DNA from: Stieleria marina
Lineage (GTDB): Bacteria > Planctomycetota > Planctomycetia > Pirellulales > Pirellulaceae
Direction of reading: 5' to 3'
Assembly (NCBI GenBank): GCA_007741555.1
Contig: CP036526.1
Location: 2,728,001-2,792,000 of the forward strand
Length of the DNA: 64,000 bases
In this document: piece after piece, positions 25,116 through 32,837 of the stretch
How positions within the stretch are numbered: the first letter of the stretch is position 1
Layout: every line of letters starts with the position of its first letter
The notes under the pieces: generated by a model
What the model was told of the DNA's origin: nothing
The model's input: the letters and a program-made list of their open reading frames with translations, nothing else
Databases searched by the model: none
Translations under genes and position numbers: made by a program

Positions 25116-26660
25116 CTACGGCATTCTAGCACGGCGATCCAAACTTAGACGACACGAAACCACCGCCAGCAGGGTAATTCCCAGCACGTACCAAAACGCC
25201 AGAGCCGCTTCCTGGTATCGGGCGCCACTGTGAAGCTGTTCAAATAATCGGGTTCCGACGGTTGTGACTCCCGGCGGGATCACGGGCAACATGACCGGCA
25301 CGTCGCCCGAAGCGACCATCGCCGCCGCCAAGAAAGCAGCCGTTAACGAACGCATCAATAACGGTCGCTCGATCCACCACAGTCGCTGCCATCGAGTCGC
25401 GTCCAGGCTTGCGGCGTTCAAAACTTCGTCGCCGATATTGTGGTAGCCCGCGCGGATGATCCAGTAGGCCACCGGCAATGCACGCATGAGCAATCCGATC
25501 ACGGTAGGAACGAGCGTTTGGTGGTAAAGGGTTCGGAATCCAGGCAATTCAAACTGAAACAAACGCACCACCGCCAGTCCTACGATCGGTCCAGGAACCA
25601 ACACCATCACGATGGTCAACAAATCGATCGTGGTTCGGAAGCGAAGTTTGGTTCGCCAGCACGCTGCCAGGACCCAACCGCCGCAGACCGCAACCAAGCC
25701 AGTGATGCCAGCCAACGCCAGTGTCCAGCGATATTCCGCATGAAAGGTCGTTGGCGCTGACAATACGTTTTGCACAAACCGGCTTGCTGACCAATTGACC
25801 GAGCGATCGGCTCCCGACACCACGACTTCGTGTCCCGCTTTGACAATGATGCCTAGGATCGGAATAGCGACCAGCAAAGCCGAGATCAAAACAGCCACGC
25901 AAACTGCGATCCAGACGACGGCGGAAAACGACGGTTCGCTATTAGCCGAAACTCTTTCCGACTGCGATTCAACCGACGATTGAACTGATTGCGAAGAGCT
26001 GAGCCGCGAGAACAAAGACGTCATTCCCATACCAGCGATCAGCAAGGGAAACGCGGTCGTCTGCAAAATCGCGTTGGCGGTTGGATCGACGACGTATTGC
26101 AGATAGAAACGATCTGCCAACGTTCGGTAGCCATACAGATCCACCACCGTCATTTCGGTTGCGGCCAAAGTGGCTGTCGCCAGCATCGCAGTACCGAGCC
26201 AAGGAAACGCCAGCGGCAATCGGACTCGCCACCATGATCCCAGGGGGCCCAGTTCCAATCGACTTTGCAGAATAATGGCACCCGGCACTTTTCGCGTGCC
26301 ATGCCAAGTCGCCAGAGCGACCAGGCTGCCGCCAAAAAGACCGTGAATCCAGCCGCAGGCAACCAGTCCGCGAAACACGCCGCCCAGCCCGCCGTAGGGC
26401 GATCCCGTTTGGCTTGCGCCCACTTGGGTCAGCGGAAGCCAGCCAAATTTACCGGCCGTGGCTTCCCAAGCGGCCGCATGCAAAATCATGGGACAGGCTG
26501 CACAAATCACCATCGAAAGAAAAAAGACGCCGCCGACGAAGCGTCCCAGGCGGCTTCCTGATTCGCTCGCCGTCGTGGCAGCCCAGGCCCCCACAACCCC
26601 GACCACCGTTGCAATCGCCACGGCGACGACCATCAACTGGATAGTCAATAAGAGCGACAC
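25116..26660 (-). CDS. Fused two-domain ABC transporter permease (Fe3+/thiamine/spermidine type)
   Basis: A 514-residue protein that is hydrophobic throughout, with two BPD-type permease halves joined in one chain, as in FbpB/ThiP. The cytoplasmic EAA-like loops are 'LELGPLGSWWRVRLPLAFPWL' (first half) and 'ASLDATRWQRLWWIERPLLMRS' (second half), the coupling sites for an ATPase. No ATPase or binding-protein gene is adjacent, so the rest of the transporter is encoded elsewhere. Substrate is unknown, and iron is only a guess by resemblance. The first codon (26660) precedes a membrane helix directly. Confidence 0.8.
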   Translation of the reverse strand: MSLLLTIQLMVVAVAIATVVGVVGAWAATTASESGSRLGRFVGGVFFLSMVICAACPMILHAAAWEATAGKFGWLPLTQVGASQTGSPYGGLGGVFRGLVACGWIHGLFGGSLVALATWHGTRKVPGAIILQSRLELGPLGSWWRVRLPLAFPWLGTAMLATATLAATEMTVVDLYGYRTLADRFYLQYVVDPTANAILQTTAFPLLIAGMGMTSLFSRLSSSQSVQSSVESQSERVSANSEPSFSAVVWIAVCVAVLISALLVAIPILGIIVKAGHEVVVSGADRSVNWSASRFVQNVLSAPTTFHAEYRWTLALAGITGLVAVCGGWVLAACWRTKLRFRTTIDLLTIVMVLVPGPIVGLAVVRLFQFELPGFRTLYHQTLVPTVIGLLMRALPVAYWIIRAGYHNIGDEVLNAASLDATRWQRLWWIERPLLMRSLTAAFLAAAMVASGDVPVMLPVIPPGVTTVGTRLFEQLHSGARYQEAALAFWYVLGITLLAVVSCRLSLDRRARMP

Positions 26661-26798
26661 GAAACAAACAAACTCGACAATTAGGCTATAAGTGCATTAC
26701 TGCGATCATACATCATCCACCATCCACCGCCGCTCAACCAGCACCTTGCAGCCAACACGGGATCGACCTAATCCCTGGCTAGGAATTGTTCCGTCCCT

Positions 26799-28613
26799 AT
26801 GAAGATTACCGCAATCCCACAACTGTATCGCAATCTGAAGCGATGGCGGGAAATCTTAAAAGTGCTGCGCCGATACGGGCTGGCAGATTGGCTCAGCCAG
26901 CATCGCCGCTTGCCGTTTCGCAACGCGTTTAAAGACCGTGGCGGAGTGCCGTTGGCAAAGTATTCGCGCGAACAACGCGTCCGGATGGCTCTGACCGAAC
27001 TCGGGCCCACCTTCATTAAACTCGGTCAGATTCTGGCCGGTCGCCCGGATTTGGTCGGTGCTGAACTGGGCGACGAACTGAAAAAACTTCGCGGCGACGT
27101 TCACGCGGATTCCATCGAAACCGTACGGCAAACACTGCGAGACGAACTGGGCGAAAGCTACCAGCAGCACTTTCAATCGATCGATCCCAATCCGCTGGCA
27201 ACCGCGTCGATCGGGCAAGTTCATCGGGCAACGTTGAACGATGGTCGCAAAGTGGTTTTGAAAGTCCAACGGCATGGTATCGAACACACGATCCGGCAAG
27301 ACATCGAAGTGCTGGGAGGTCTCGCTCAACTGGCTGAACGCGTCGATACTTTCGCGGCCTGGGCGCCGGCCGAAATTGTCGGTCAGCTTGCCCCGATGAT
27401 CACACGCGAGCTGGACTTTGGGCGTGAACGTCAAAACTTGGATCATTTTGCAGACATGCTTTCGGAAAGCAAACACGCTGTCACTGTACCGCGACCTATC
27501 AAGCATCTGTGCGCACGACGTGTGTTGGTGATGGACGAATTGGATGGTCAACCGCTGGCGCAATATGTGAACCTGTCCAGCGCCAATGCAAAGATCGCGG
27601 CGAGCACCGGTTCGCAGACGGGGCGCGAAACGGGCATCTCGCCGGATACCGCTTCGGCAACGACGGATTCGTCCAAGTCAGACTGGGCGCAAACGGAACG
27701 GGCGAAAACCAAAAAGCAACTCAGCGAAACGATCGCCAATGTGTATCTGACCATGCTGTTTGATCATGGGCTTTTTCACGCCGATCCCCACAGTGGCAAT
27801 CTCTATGTGCTCAAGGACGGCAGCCTTGGCATTCTTGATTTTGGGATGACCGGTCGGATCGGCGAAACGCTGCGCGAAACGATCGAAGAAATGCTGGTCG
27901 CAATCTCCGGAGGCGATCAGAACCGTCTGACGCGATTGATCCGCCGCATCGGAAACCCACCGCCCACGTTGGACGATTCAGCGCTGTCGATCGACGTCGC
28001 CGAGTTTGTCGGTACCTTTGGGCGTCAGAACTTGGGCGAATTTGATCTCACCGGTGCACTCAATGAACTCAGCGAAATTCTGCACGCGCACGCCATCAAA
28101 CTACCCAATCAGTCGGCGCTGCTGTTGAAGATGCTGATCTCGCTGGAAGGAACGCTACGCGAGTTGGATGCGAGTTTTGATTCGCTGGATGTCGTCAAAA
28201 CATTTATGCGAAAAACGATGGTTCGTCGTATGAGTCCGCAGCGAAGGCTACGGCAAGCGAGACGAATCTATCTGGAAGCCGAGAACTTTATGGAGACGGC
28301 TCCCGATGAATTGCTCTCGCTGGTCCAGCAAGCACGGCGAGGCGAAGTGCGTGTGAACTTAGAACATCAACGTCTGGGACCCAGCGTCAACCGCTTGGTG
28401 CTTGGCCTGATGGCCAGCGCCGTTTTCCTAGGGTCGTCGGTCATGCTGGCCATGAAAGTCCCGCCCCTGTTTTTCGCTGACACCATGGTGCTGGGCATGC
28501 AGGATTTGAGCGTCATGGGCATCGCCGGAATCACCGGCAGCGTCACCGTGATGATGTGGCTGTTGATCGCTATTAACCGTAGCGGTCACCTGACGCGAGA
28601 CAACGACAACTAA
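26799..28613 (+). CDS. ABC1/UbiB-family atypical protein kinase
   Basis: A 604-residue protein with all hallmarks of the UbiB/ADCK family: the KxGQ helix 'FIKLGQILAGRPDLVG', the Ala-rich nucleotide loop 'ATASIGQVHRATL', 'ELDFGRERQNLDHF', the catalytic 'HADPHSGNLYVLKDG', and the metal-binding 'ILDFGMTGR'. Two C-terminal membrane helices (from about residue 525) anchor it. The family supports ubiquinone or other isoprenoid-lipid pathways. A Ser/Thr/Ala-rich insertion of about 40 residues (roughly 262-302) interrupts the kinase core and is not family-typical. It is monocistronic, divergent from the ABC permease gene. Confidence 0.9.
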   Translation: MKITAIPQLYRNLKRWREILKVLRRYGLADWLSQHRRLPFRNAFKDRGGVPLAKYSREQRVRMALTELGPTFIKLGQILAGRPDLVGAELGDELKKLRGDVHADSIETVRQTLRDELGESYQQHFQSIDPNPLATASIGQVHRATLNDGRKVVLKVQRHGIEHTIRQDIEVLGGLAQLAERVDTFAAWAPAEIVGQLAPMITRELDFGRERQNLDHFADMLSESKHAVTVPRPIKHLCARRVLVMDELDGQPLAQYVNLSSANAKIAASTGSQTGRETGISPDTASATTDSSKSDWAQTERAKTKKQLSETIANVYLTMLFDHGLFHADPHSGNLYVLKDGSLGILDFGMTGRIGETLRETIEEMLVAISGGDQNRLTRLIRRIGNPPPTLDDSALSIDVAEFVGTFGRQNLGEFDLTGALNELSEILHAHAIKLPNQSALLLKMLISLEGTLRELDASFDSLDVVKTFMRKTMVRRMSPQRRLRQARRIYLEAENFMETAPDELLSLVQQARRGEVRVNLEHQRLGPSVNRLVLGLMASAVFLGSSVMLAMKVPPLFFADTMVLGMQDLSVMGIAGITGSVTVMMWLLIAINRSGHLTRDNDN

Positions 28614-28696
28614 GGACGCTTGTAGCCCGCCTGGCCGCGGTCTGATTCCGCGGCGAAATCAATTGCTCGTATCAGCCACTCGCTCCGCCGTTGACG

Positions 28697-28915
28697 CTAA
28701 GCCGCCATCGGTAGCTCTTCTGCGTCACTGTCTTTTTCTTCCCCGTCCATCGTCGCACCGAGTCCCTTGAGCACTTCGGTCAGCTTGGCATCGAGTTCGT
28801 CAAGCTGTGCCAGCACGTCGTTTTGGCGTTGCTCCAGTTCATCGAGCAATTGGCCGGGGGCAATTTCGCTGGGAGCGCTCGATGACAGCGAAGAAGACGG
28901 GGAGAGCGACGACAT
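28697..28915 (-). CDS. Small Ser-rich coiled-coil protein
   Basis: A 72-residue protein counted from ATG 28915. A Ser-rich head ('SSLSPSSSLSSSAPSE') is followed by a heptad-like helix ('LLDELEQRQNDVLAQLDELD') and an acidic tail. No known family was recognised. The longer frame (from 28996) has a non-protein-like leader. It is convergent with the UbiB-like gene. Codon use and a compact helical core make it a plausible real gene. Confidence 0.5.
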   Translation of the reverse strand: MSSLSPSSSLSSSAPSEIAPGQLLDELEQRQNDVLAQLDELDAKLTEVLKGLGATMDGEEKDSDAEELPMAA

Positions 28916-29341
28916 GGAATATCCGAAGAATTGAAACCAAGCAGGATCAATCCCAGCATCGGAACAATCCGGCCACATCCGCCGCTCCGTCGTCAATCAA
29001 TCCCGTCGTCTCGATCAGGTCGACCTTGCAGGTTGGGCGGCGTCTGCTGGCAGCGTCAGCCATAGCGGGGGATTTGCGGTGTGAATCGCGATTCCGCTCG
29101 GGGCGGCTTTTGGGAGCGGCAAAATAACTCGCCGAACCGCGTGGGTCGCCCATTGCCACCTGACCAGATCAATCGTTAGAATTTGCCACGTTGCAGACGA
29201 AAGTCCGCGAAAAGCATCCAATCAACATTCAGCAATCACGATTGCTCAGACGATGATGGGTGAACCAAAGCAATCGGTGGTCGAACTTCACGACCACCCA
29301 GCGTGTCACAGCCAAGCGTCAGCTATTGTGTCACCGCGAAA
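28916..29341. other. Intergenic region upstream of tRNA-Val
   Basis: About 425 bases. Short overlapping frames on both strands show no protein character. The tRNA promoter should lie at the right end, but I found no strong -35/-10 pair. Confidence 0.4.
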
Positions 29342-29415
<74 letters not shown>

Positions 29416-29517
29416 TTCTTAAGTCCTTTATCCACATGGGCTTATGGCGATTCAAAATCGCCGAACCTGCCACCCTCAGGCTTTGCCACCGGAAACCATC
29501 TGGGAACGCGGTGGCAA

Positions 29518-30021
29518 TTGCATAAGACCTTCTCTTTCGGTCTGGCAGGTAACGCCATCCACGAACCCGCCGAAGCTCGAACCGAGCAGCAGGTCCAGGA
29601 GGAGATCCGCCAATCCCTCCAAGCCGAGGGTGCGTGTAAGTGGGAGCAAGGCCGGTTGTTCCAGGAGTTGCATGCGGAGCATGGCCGGACTGATCAGGAA
29701 ATTGCAGACGAGTTTGGTTTGGCGAAGGCAACTGCAGTGTCCCGTCGCATGACCTATGTTGATTTTGGTCACCTGGGTGACCGATTTTCCTCTCTGTCTT
29801 GGAAGCACTTCCGCGAAGCCCGGTCCTGGATCATCCGAGTCGGAGACGTAGAAGTCACGGACAAGTCCATCGCTGAAAGCTGGTTGGAATACGCAGCCAG
29901 TGAGAAGCTGTCAGTGGCGAAGAAAGGAAGCATCGCCGGTGTCTCCCACCGGCACCTGTCGCGAACGGGTTGCTTCCAGGTGAAGTATACCTTCCGGAGG
30001 GTGTCCGATTATGCGGGTTGA
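29518..30021 (+). CDS. HTH-containing hypothetical protein at the tRNA end of the island (possibly 5'-truncated)
   Basis: About 168 residues from TTG 29518. The frame is open back into the tRNA gene, but codons there are tRNA sequence and cannot be a true N terminus, so the 5' end may have been lost on integration. A charged helical part ('EQQVQEEIRQSLQAEG') precedes a helix-turn-helix-like stretch ('RTDQEIADEFGLAKATAVSR'). A segment containing 'KHFREARSWI' follows, reminiscent of phage or plasmid ParB/replication-type DNA-binding proteins. No catalytic motif. It is followed by a strong hairpin at 30038-30071. Confidence 0.45.
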   Translation: MHKTFSFGLAGNAIHEPAEARTEQQVQEEIRQSLQAEGACKWEQGRLFQELHAEHGRTDQEIADEFGLAKATAVSRRMTYVDFGHLGDRFSSLSWKHFREARSWIIRVGDVEVTDKSIAESWLEYAASEKLSVAKKGSIAGVSHRHLSRTGCFQVKYTFRRVSDYAG

Positions 30022-30031
30022 GACAGGGCAT

Positions 30032-30071
30032 GAAAAAACGCCGCCGAACCTTGGTAGAGATTCGGCGGCGT
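30032..30071 (-). terminator. Strong hairpin terminator (minus-strand T-run)
   Basis: ACGCCGCCGAA (30038-30048) and TTCGGCGGCGT (30061-30071) form a perfect 11-bp stem with a 12-base loop. On the minus strand the stem runs into a T-run (A-run 30033-30038). It would end transcripts coming from the GIY-YIG gene, and it also lies 16 bases after the plus-strand HTH gene, so it may work in both directions. Confidence 0.75.
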
Positions 30072-30405
30072 CAGCATGCGCAGCGACGGACAATCACCAC
30101 GATGTAAGGGTACTTCACGTTGTGGTTGGGGAATTGAAACGGCATGTAGTACACTTAAATGGGCTGGAGATGCAAAGCATGTACTTCAGGCGCAGACGGA
30201 CACAATTGATCATCACGCTCTGACACGGTCTCCATTCTGCTGGAGGCTCCCGAAGCTATCGTACGCTCTGGATAAAGCCCACGAGTAAATATCGGGTTCG
30301 CAATTGCTCCCCTGCTAGAAGGAATGGGAGATCGCCGATCACACGGCTAGAGTGACCGCTGGATGCCAGCGGAATCAGTGAACAGCTCCAGGTTGAAGCG
30401 TTGTA
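30072..30405. other. Non-coding stretch inside the island
   Basis: About 330 bases without a convincing gene. The short frames at 30011-30288 have no recognisable features. The region may be remnant sequence of the element. Confidence 0.35.
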
Positions 30406-30482
30406 TCAACTGTTGGTAAATGCCATCGACGTTGAGGAGTGTTCGCTTATCCGGTGTACTGGCACTGGCTGTGTCTCCTCTT

Positions 30483-30767
30483 TTACGATCGGACCGTATT
30501 GCTCATCGAGGTACTGAAGGAGACGAAGCTCAGCCACACATCCTTGATCGTGAAGTTAGACTGCGCTTCGGAGATGTGAGTGCGCAAACGCATTTCGATG
30601 TCGTTGGTACGACCGACGTAGCGAACGGCTTCCGGCTGCAACGGGTCGATGAGCCCGTATATGTACTGTTTGTAGGTTTGCACAGACTCACCTTTGACAT
30701 TGCGATGTACCTCCAGATCGATCTGACCGGCGAACATTGTACCGGCACTTGCGGCCATCGCCAGCAA
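30483..30767 (-). CDS. GIY-YIG nuclease-like protein, apparently frameshifted
   Basis: A 94-residue frame with a clear GIY-YIG core: 'YIYGLIDPLQPEAVRYVGRT' supplies the two Tyr motifs and the catalytic Arg region, followed by 'RLRTHISEA'. The frame then stops soon after 'IKDVW'. In the next frame the sequence continues as 'ELRLLQYLDEQYGPIVKEE' and runs to a stop at 30406, which fits the family better. A one-base loss near 30530 would explain this. Either the gene is damaged or the base is a sequence error. Such nucleases occur in mobile elements. ATG choice between 30767 and the internal 'MFAGQIDLEV' is open. Confidence 0.6.
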   Translation of the reverse strand: MLAMAASAGTMFAGQIDLEVHRNVKGESVQTYKQYIYGLIDPLQPEAVRYVGRTNDIEMRLRTHISEAQSNFTIKDVWLSFVSFSTSMSNTVRS

Positions 30768-30819
30768 CCACCAGCCCCTGCTACACTACCGCCTTTCCGA
30801 CTACCCAAGGAAGCAAGTA

Positions 30820-31035
30820 ATGGCCAAGAAGAAAGCAGCAAAGAAGTCACTTACACTTAACGAGATGTACAACAACGTCGCACGGAAAGCGGACACGGAC
30901 GGCGTCAGCATCAATGCTGCTGAGACCAAGCGTGTGCTTGCCACGTTCTTCGATCTCTTGGAAGACCTGTCTGCTGCCGATGCTGCTGACATCGTCGCCA
31001 AGGGGCTCAAGCAGGCCAAGGGTCGAAGTCGTTAG
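30820..31035 (+). CDS. Small Lys-rich HU-like DNA-binding peptide
   Basis: A 71-residue protein. The Lys/Ala head ('MAKKKAAKKSLTLNEM') followed by two helices ('VLATFFDLLEDLSAADAADI') resembles the N-terminal half of planctomycete HU-type proteins with Lys-rich tails. The beta-arms of a full HU are missing. A ribosome-binding-like GGAAGCAAG precedes ATG 30820. It may package or regulate the element. Function is inferred from composition only. Confidence 0.55.
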   Translation: MAKKKAAKKSLTLNEMYNNVARKADTDGVSINAAETKRVLATFFDLLEDLSAADAADIVAKGLKQAKGRSR

Positions 31036-31126
31036 GTGTCGATCCCGTACTGACCAGCCGATGATTTTAGCGAATCCATGAACCATCACTGCCGAGCCGC
31101 GTAACAGCAGAAACCAATTACACGGA

Positions 31127-31555
31127 ATGGAAAACATGACCAATCTGCTGTATTGCCTGCTCTTCTTAACATTCGCCTCGATGTTCGTCGGTTGCTCCGG
31201 CAGCAACGTCGAAACAGTCGCCGAAGCACCGTCGCTTACGACAGTCAGAGGGTCGGAGTTGCAGAGCTTCGTTGCAGAAAGCGAACTACCCGTCCTCGTT
31301 GAGTTCGGAGTCGACTACCAGTGCGAGCGATGCCGTCAAATGAAACAGCCAGTGGTCGATCTGGGCGGACAGTTCGAGGGACGAGCGAAGGTTGTACGAG
31401 TTGACTTTAATACAAACGCCAAGCTCGTCTCACAGTACGGTGGGACGATCTGCCCGACGTACGTGTTCTTCCAAGGTGGCGAGCCTGTTAGGACTGAGAG
31501 CTTTCCAATCTCGGCGGACTTGCTGGCGTCTCACCTAGAGTCGATGACGGAGTAA
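31127..31555 (+). CDS. Thioredoxin-like lipoprotein
   Basis: A 142-residue protein with a signal peptide and lipobox ('FASMFVGCSGS', lipidated Cys at about residue 24). A thioredoxin fold follows: 'LPVLVEFGVDYQCERCRQMK' has the redox pair CxxC as Cys-Glu-Arg-Cys, and 'GGTICPTYVFFQGGEPV' has the cis-Pro loop. It is probably a membrane-anchored periplasmic thiol-disulfide protein. It is the only non-mobility cargo of the island with a recognisable function. ATG 31127 and ATG 31136 are alternatives. Confidence 0.8.
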   Translation: MENMTNLLYCLLFLTFASMFVGCSGSNVETVAEAPSLTTVRGSELQSFVAESELPVLVEFGVDYQCERCRQMKQPVVDLGGQFEGRAKVVRVDFNTNAKLVSQYGGTICPTYVFFQGGEPVRTESFPISADLLASHLESMTE

Positions 31556-31604
31556 TTGAAGTGAGTCATTCCCTGCTTCCCAGCGAGCCATTGCAGCGAT
31601 TGAT

Positions 31605-32483
31605 TCATTCGCTGGACTCGGCTTCCACTTCAGGGAAGAAGTGCTCCTCCGCCGACCGTAGAGCTTCCGCCAGCCGATCCATCGACGGGACAACGTAGTT
31701 CTTACCGGCAACCGATCTGGGAGCATGGCAGAGGAACAACTGAGACAACGGTTCGTCGTAGTTGTTCTCGATGAACGTAGCTGTTGACTTCCGTAGCGCC
31801 TTCAGCGGTTTGGCCCGCCCCGTCTTCTTGCAAACACGGAAGTAGGCGCTCTTGATCGCGTCGGTCTTCTTGAGCTTCCCGTCTGGCTTCGTCGCTTCCG
31901 TGTACAACGACCCGCCAGACACATTCTTGATAGCTGGTTCGCCTTCAGTGACGTACTTCTCCAGCAGCTCCGCTGTGCAATCCCAGAGAGCATAGGTGAC
32001 GGACGGGACGTTGTCGTGCTTCTTTGTCTTCCCACGCTTCCGAGTGATCGTCCGAGCTTCCAGGTCGATTTCTGAGTGCTTCAAGTTCGCCACGTCTTTC
32101 TGTTGCATCCCGGTGTTGAGCATCAATAGCCAGAACAACTTCGATCGCTCGGACGATTCGTCCACCAACATCCGAATCTCGTAACCCTCGAACAGCACCA
32201 GCTGTTGCAAGCCAATCGCGATCGAGAACGAATCAATGTTCCGTGGTAAGTCAGAGAGAATCTCTTGCTCCCAAGCAAATCGAATCATCTGCTTGGCAGT
32301 TGCCCAACAGTCGCGCTTGTACGAGTCAGATATCCCCAGTTCGAGAAGGTGGTTGTAGTACTGGAGAAGAATCGGAGACTTAATCGATGTCACCGGCTCA
32401 AGCTCCCCAGCGAACTGCACGAACCTTTCAGTCTGCCGATGCAATGCGTCGAGACGGCTGGCGGTAATGTCTTCGTTCTTCAT
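31605..32483 (-). CDS. Tyrosine recombinase (phage integrase family), atypical active site
   Basis: About 292 residues from ATG 32483, chosen because a GGAGAGG lies 11 bases upstream. The frame is open to ATG 32570. A SAM-like core-binding domain precedes the catalytic domain. Box I reads 'LMLNTGMQQKDVANLKHSE', where the usual first catalytic Arg (TGxR) is Gln. 'ITRKRGKTKKHDNVP' holds the conserved Lys. Box II reads 'LKALRKSTATFIE' (HxxR seen as KxxR), then 'FLCHAPRSVAGKNYVVP' with the His and the nucleophilic Tyr. It sits at the end of the island away from the tRNA, reading inward. I believe related planctomycete integrases also lack the first Arg, but cannot verify this. Confidence 0.75.
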   Translation of the reverse strand: MKNEDITASRLDALHRQTERFVQFAGELEPVTSIKSPILLQYYNHLLELGISDSYKRDCWATAKQMIRFAWEQEILSDLPRNIDSFSIAIGLQQLVLFEGYEIRMLVDESSERSKLFWLLMLNTGMQQKDVANLKHSEIDLEARTITRKRGKTKKHDNVPSVTYALWDCTAELLEKYVTEGEPAIKNVSGGSLYTEATKPDGKLKKTDAIKSAYFRVCKKTGRAKPLKALRKSTATFIENNYDEPLSQLFLCHAPRSVAGKNYVVPSMDRLAEALRSAEEHFFPEVEAESSE

Positions 32484-32770
32484 GAAGTCCAAGTCCTCTC
32501 CAAAATTTTCAACAATTCGGCACGACACCCATTTCAGCCCCGAAATCTCTACAGTCACAAATCGGTGCAAAGTGCGACATCAAAAAGGTCGGTAATTCCG
32601 AGCCACCGATAGGCGAAAAACCGGCGGCGTCCATGCACGCCGTGCGCTACGCTCTTCGGGTGCGCGGTCGGTGCGCGCGCGAGATTGGAAAGTCCAATCA
32701 GTTCCGACTGGGCGTGGTCATGCGTTTGATTCTTGAATGGACAGCGTTGGCATGGAATCGAAAGCGCACG

Positions 32771-32803
32771 AAAAAACCTACGCGGCCGATGGCCGCGTAG
32801 GTT
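32771..32803 (-). terminator. Rho-independent terminator of the PpiD-like gene
   Basis: AACCTACGCGGCC (32775-32787) and GGCCGCGTAGGTT (32791-32803) make a perfect 13-bp stem with a 3-base loop, followed on the minus strand by a T-run (A-run 32771-32776). It is 35 bases after the stop of the minus-strand gene. Confidence 0.9.
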
Positions 32804-32837
32804 GTGCGTTTTAGATATTTGTCGTCTTGGCCAAGGC

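Noticed and set aside
32571-32770. Right attachment site of the island (copy of the tRNA-Val 3' end)
   Set aside because: I scanned by eye for the T-arm and acceptor sequence and found no convincing copy, so no attR is claimed.
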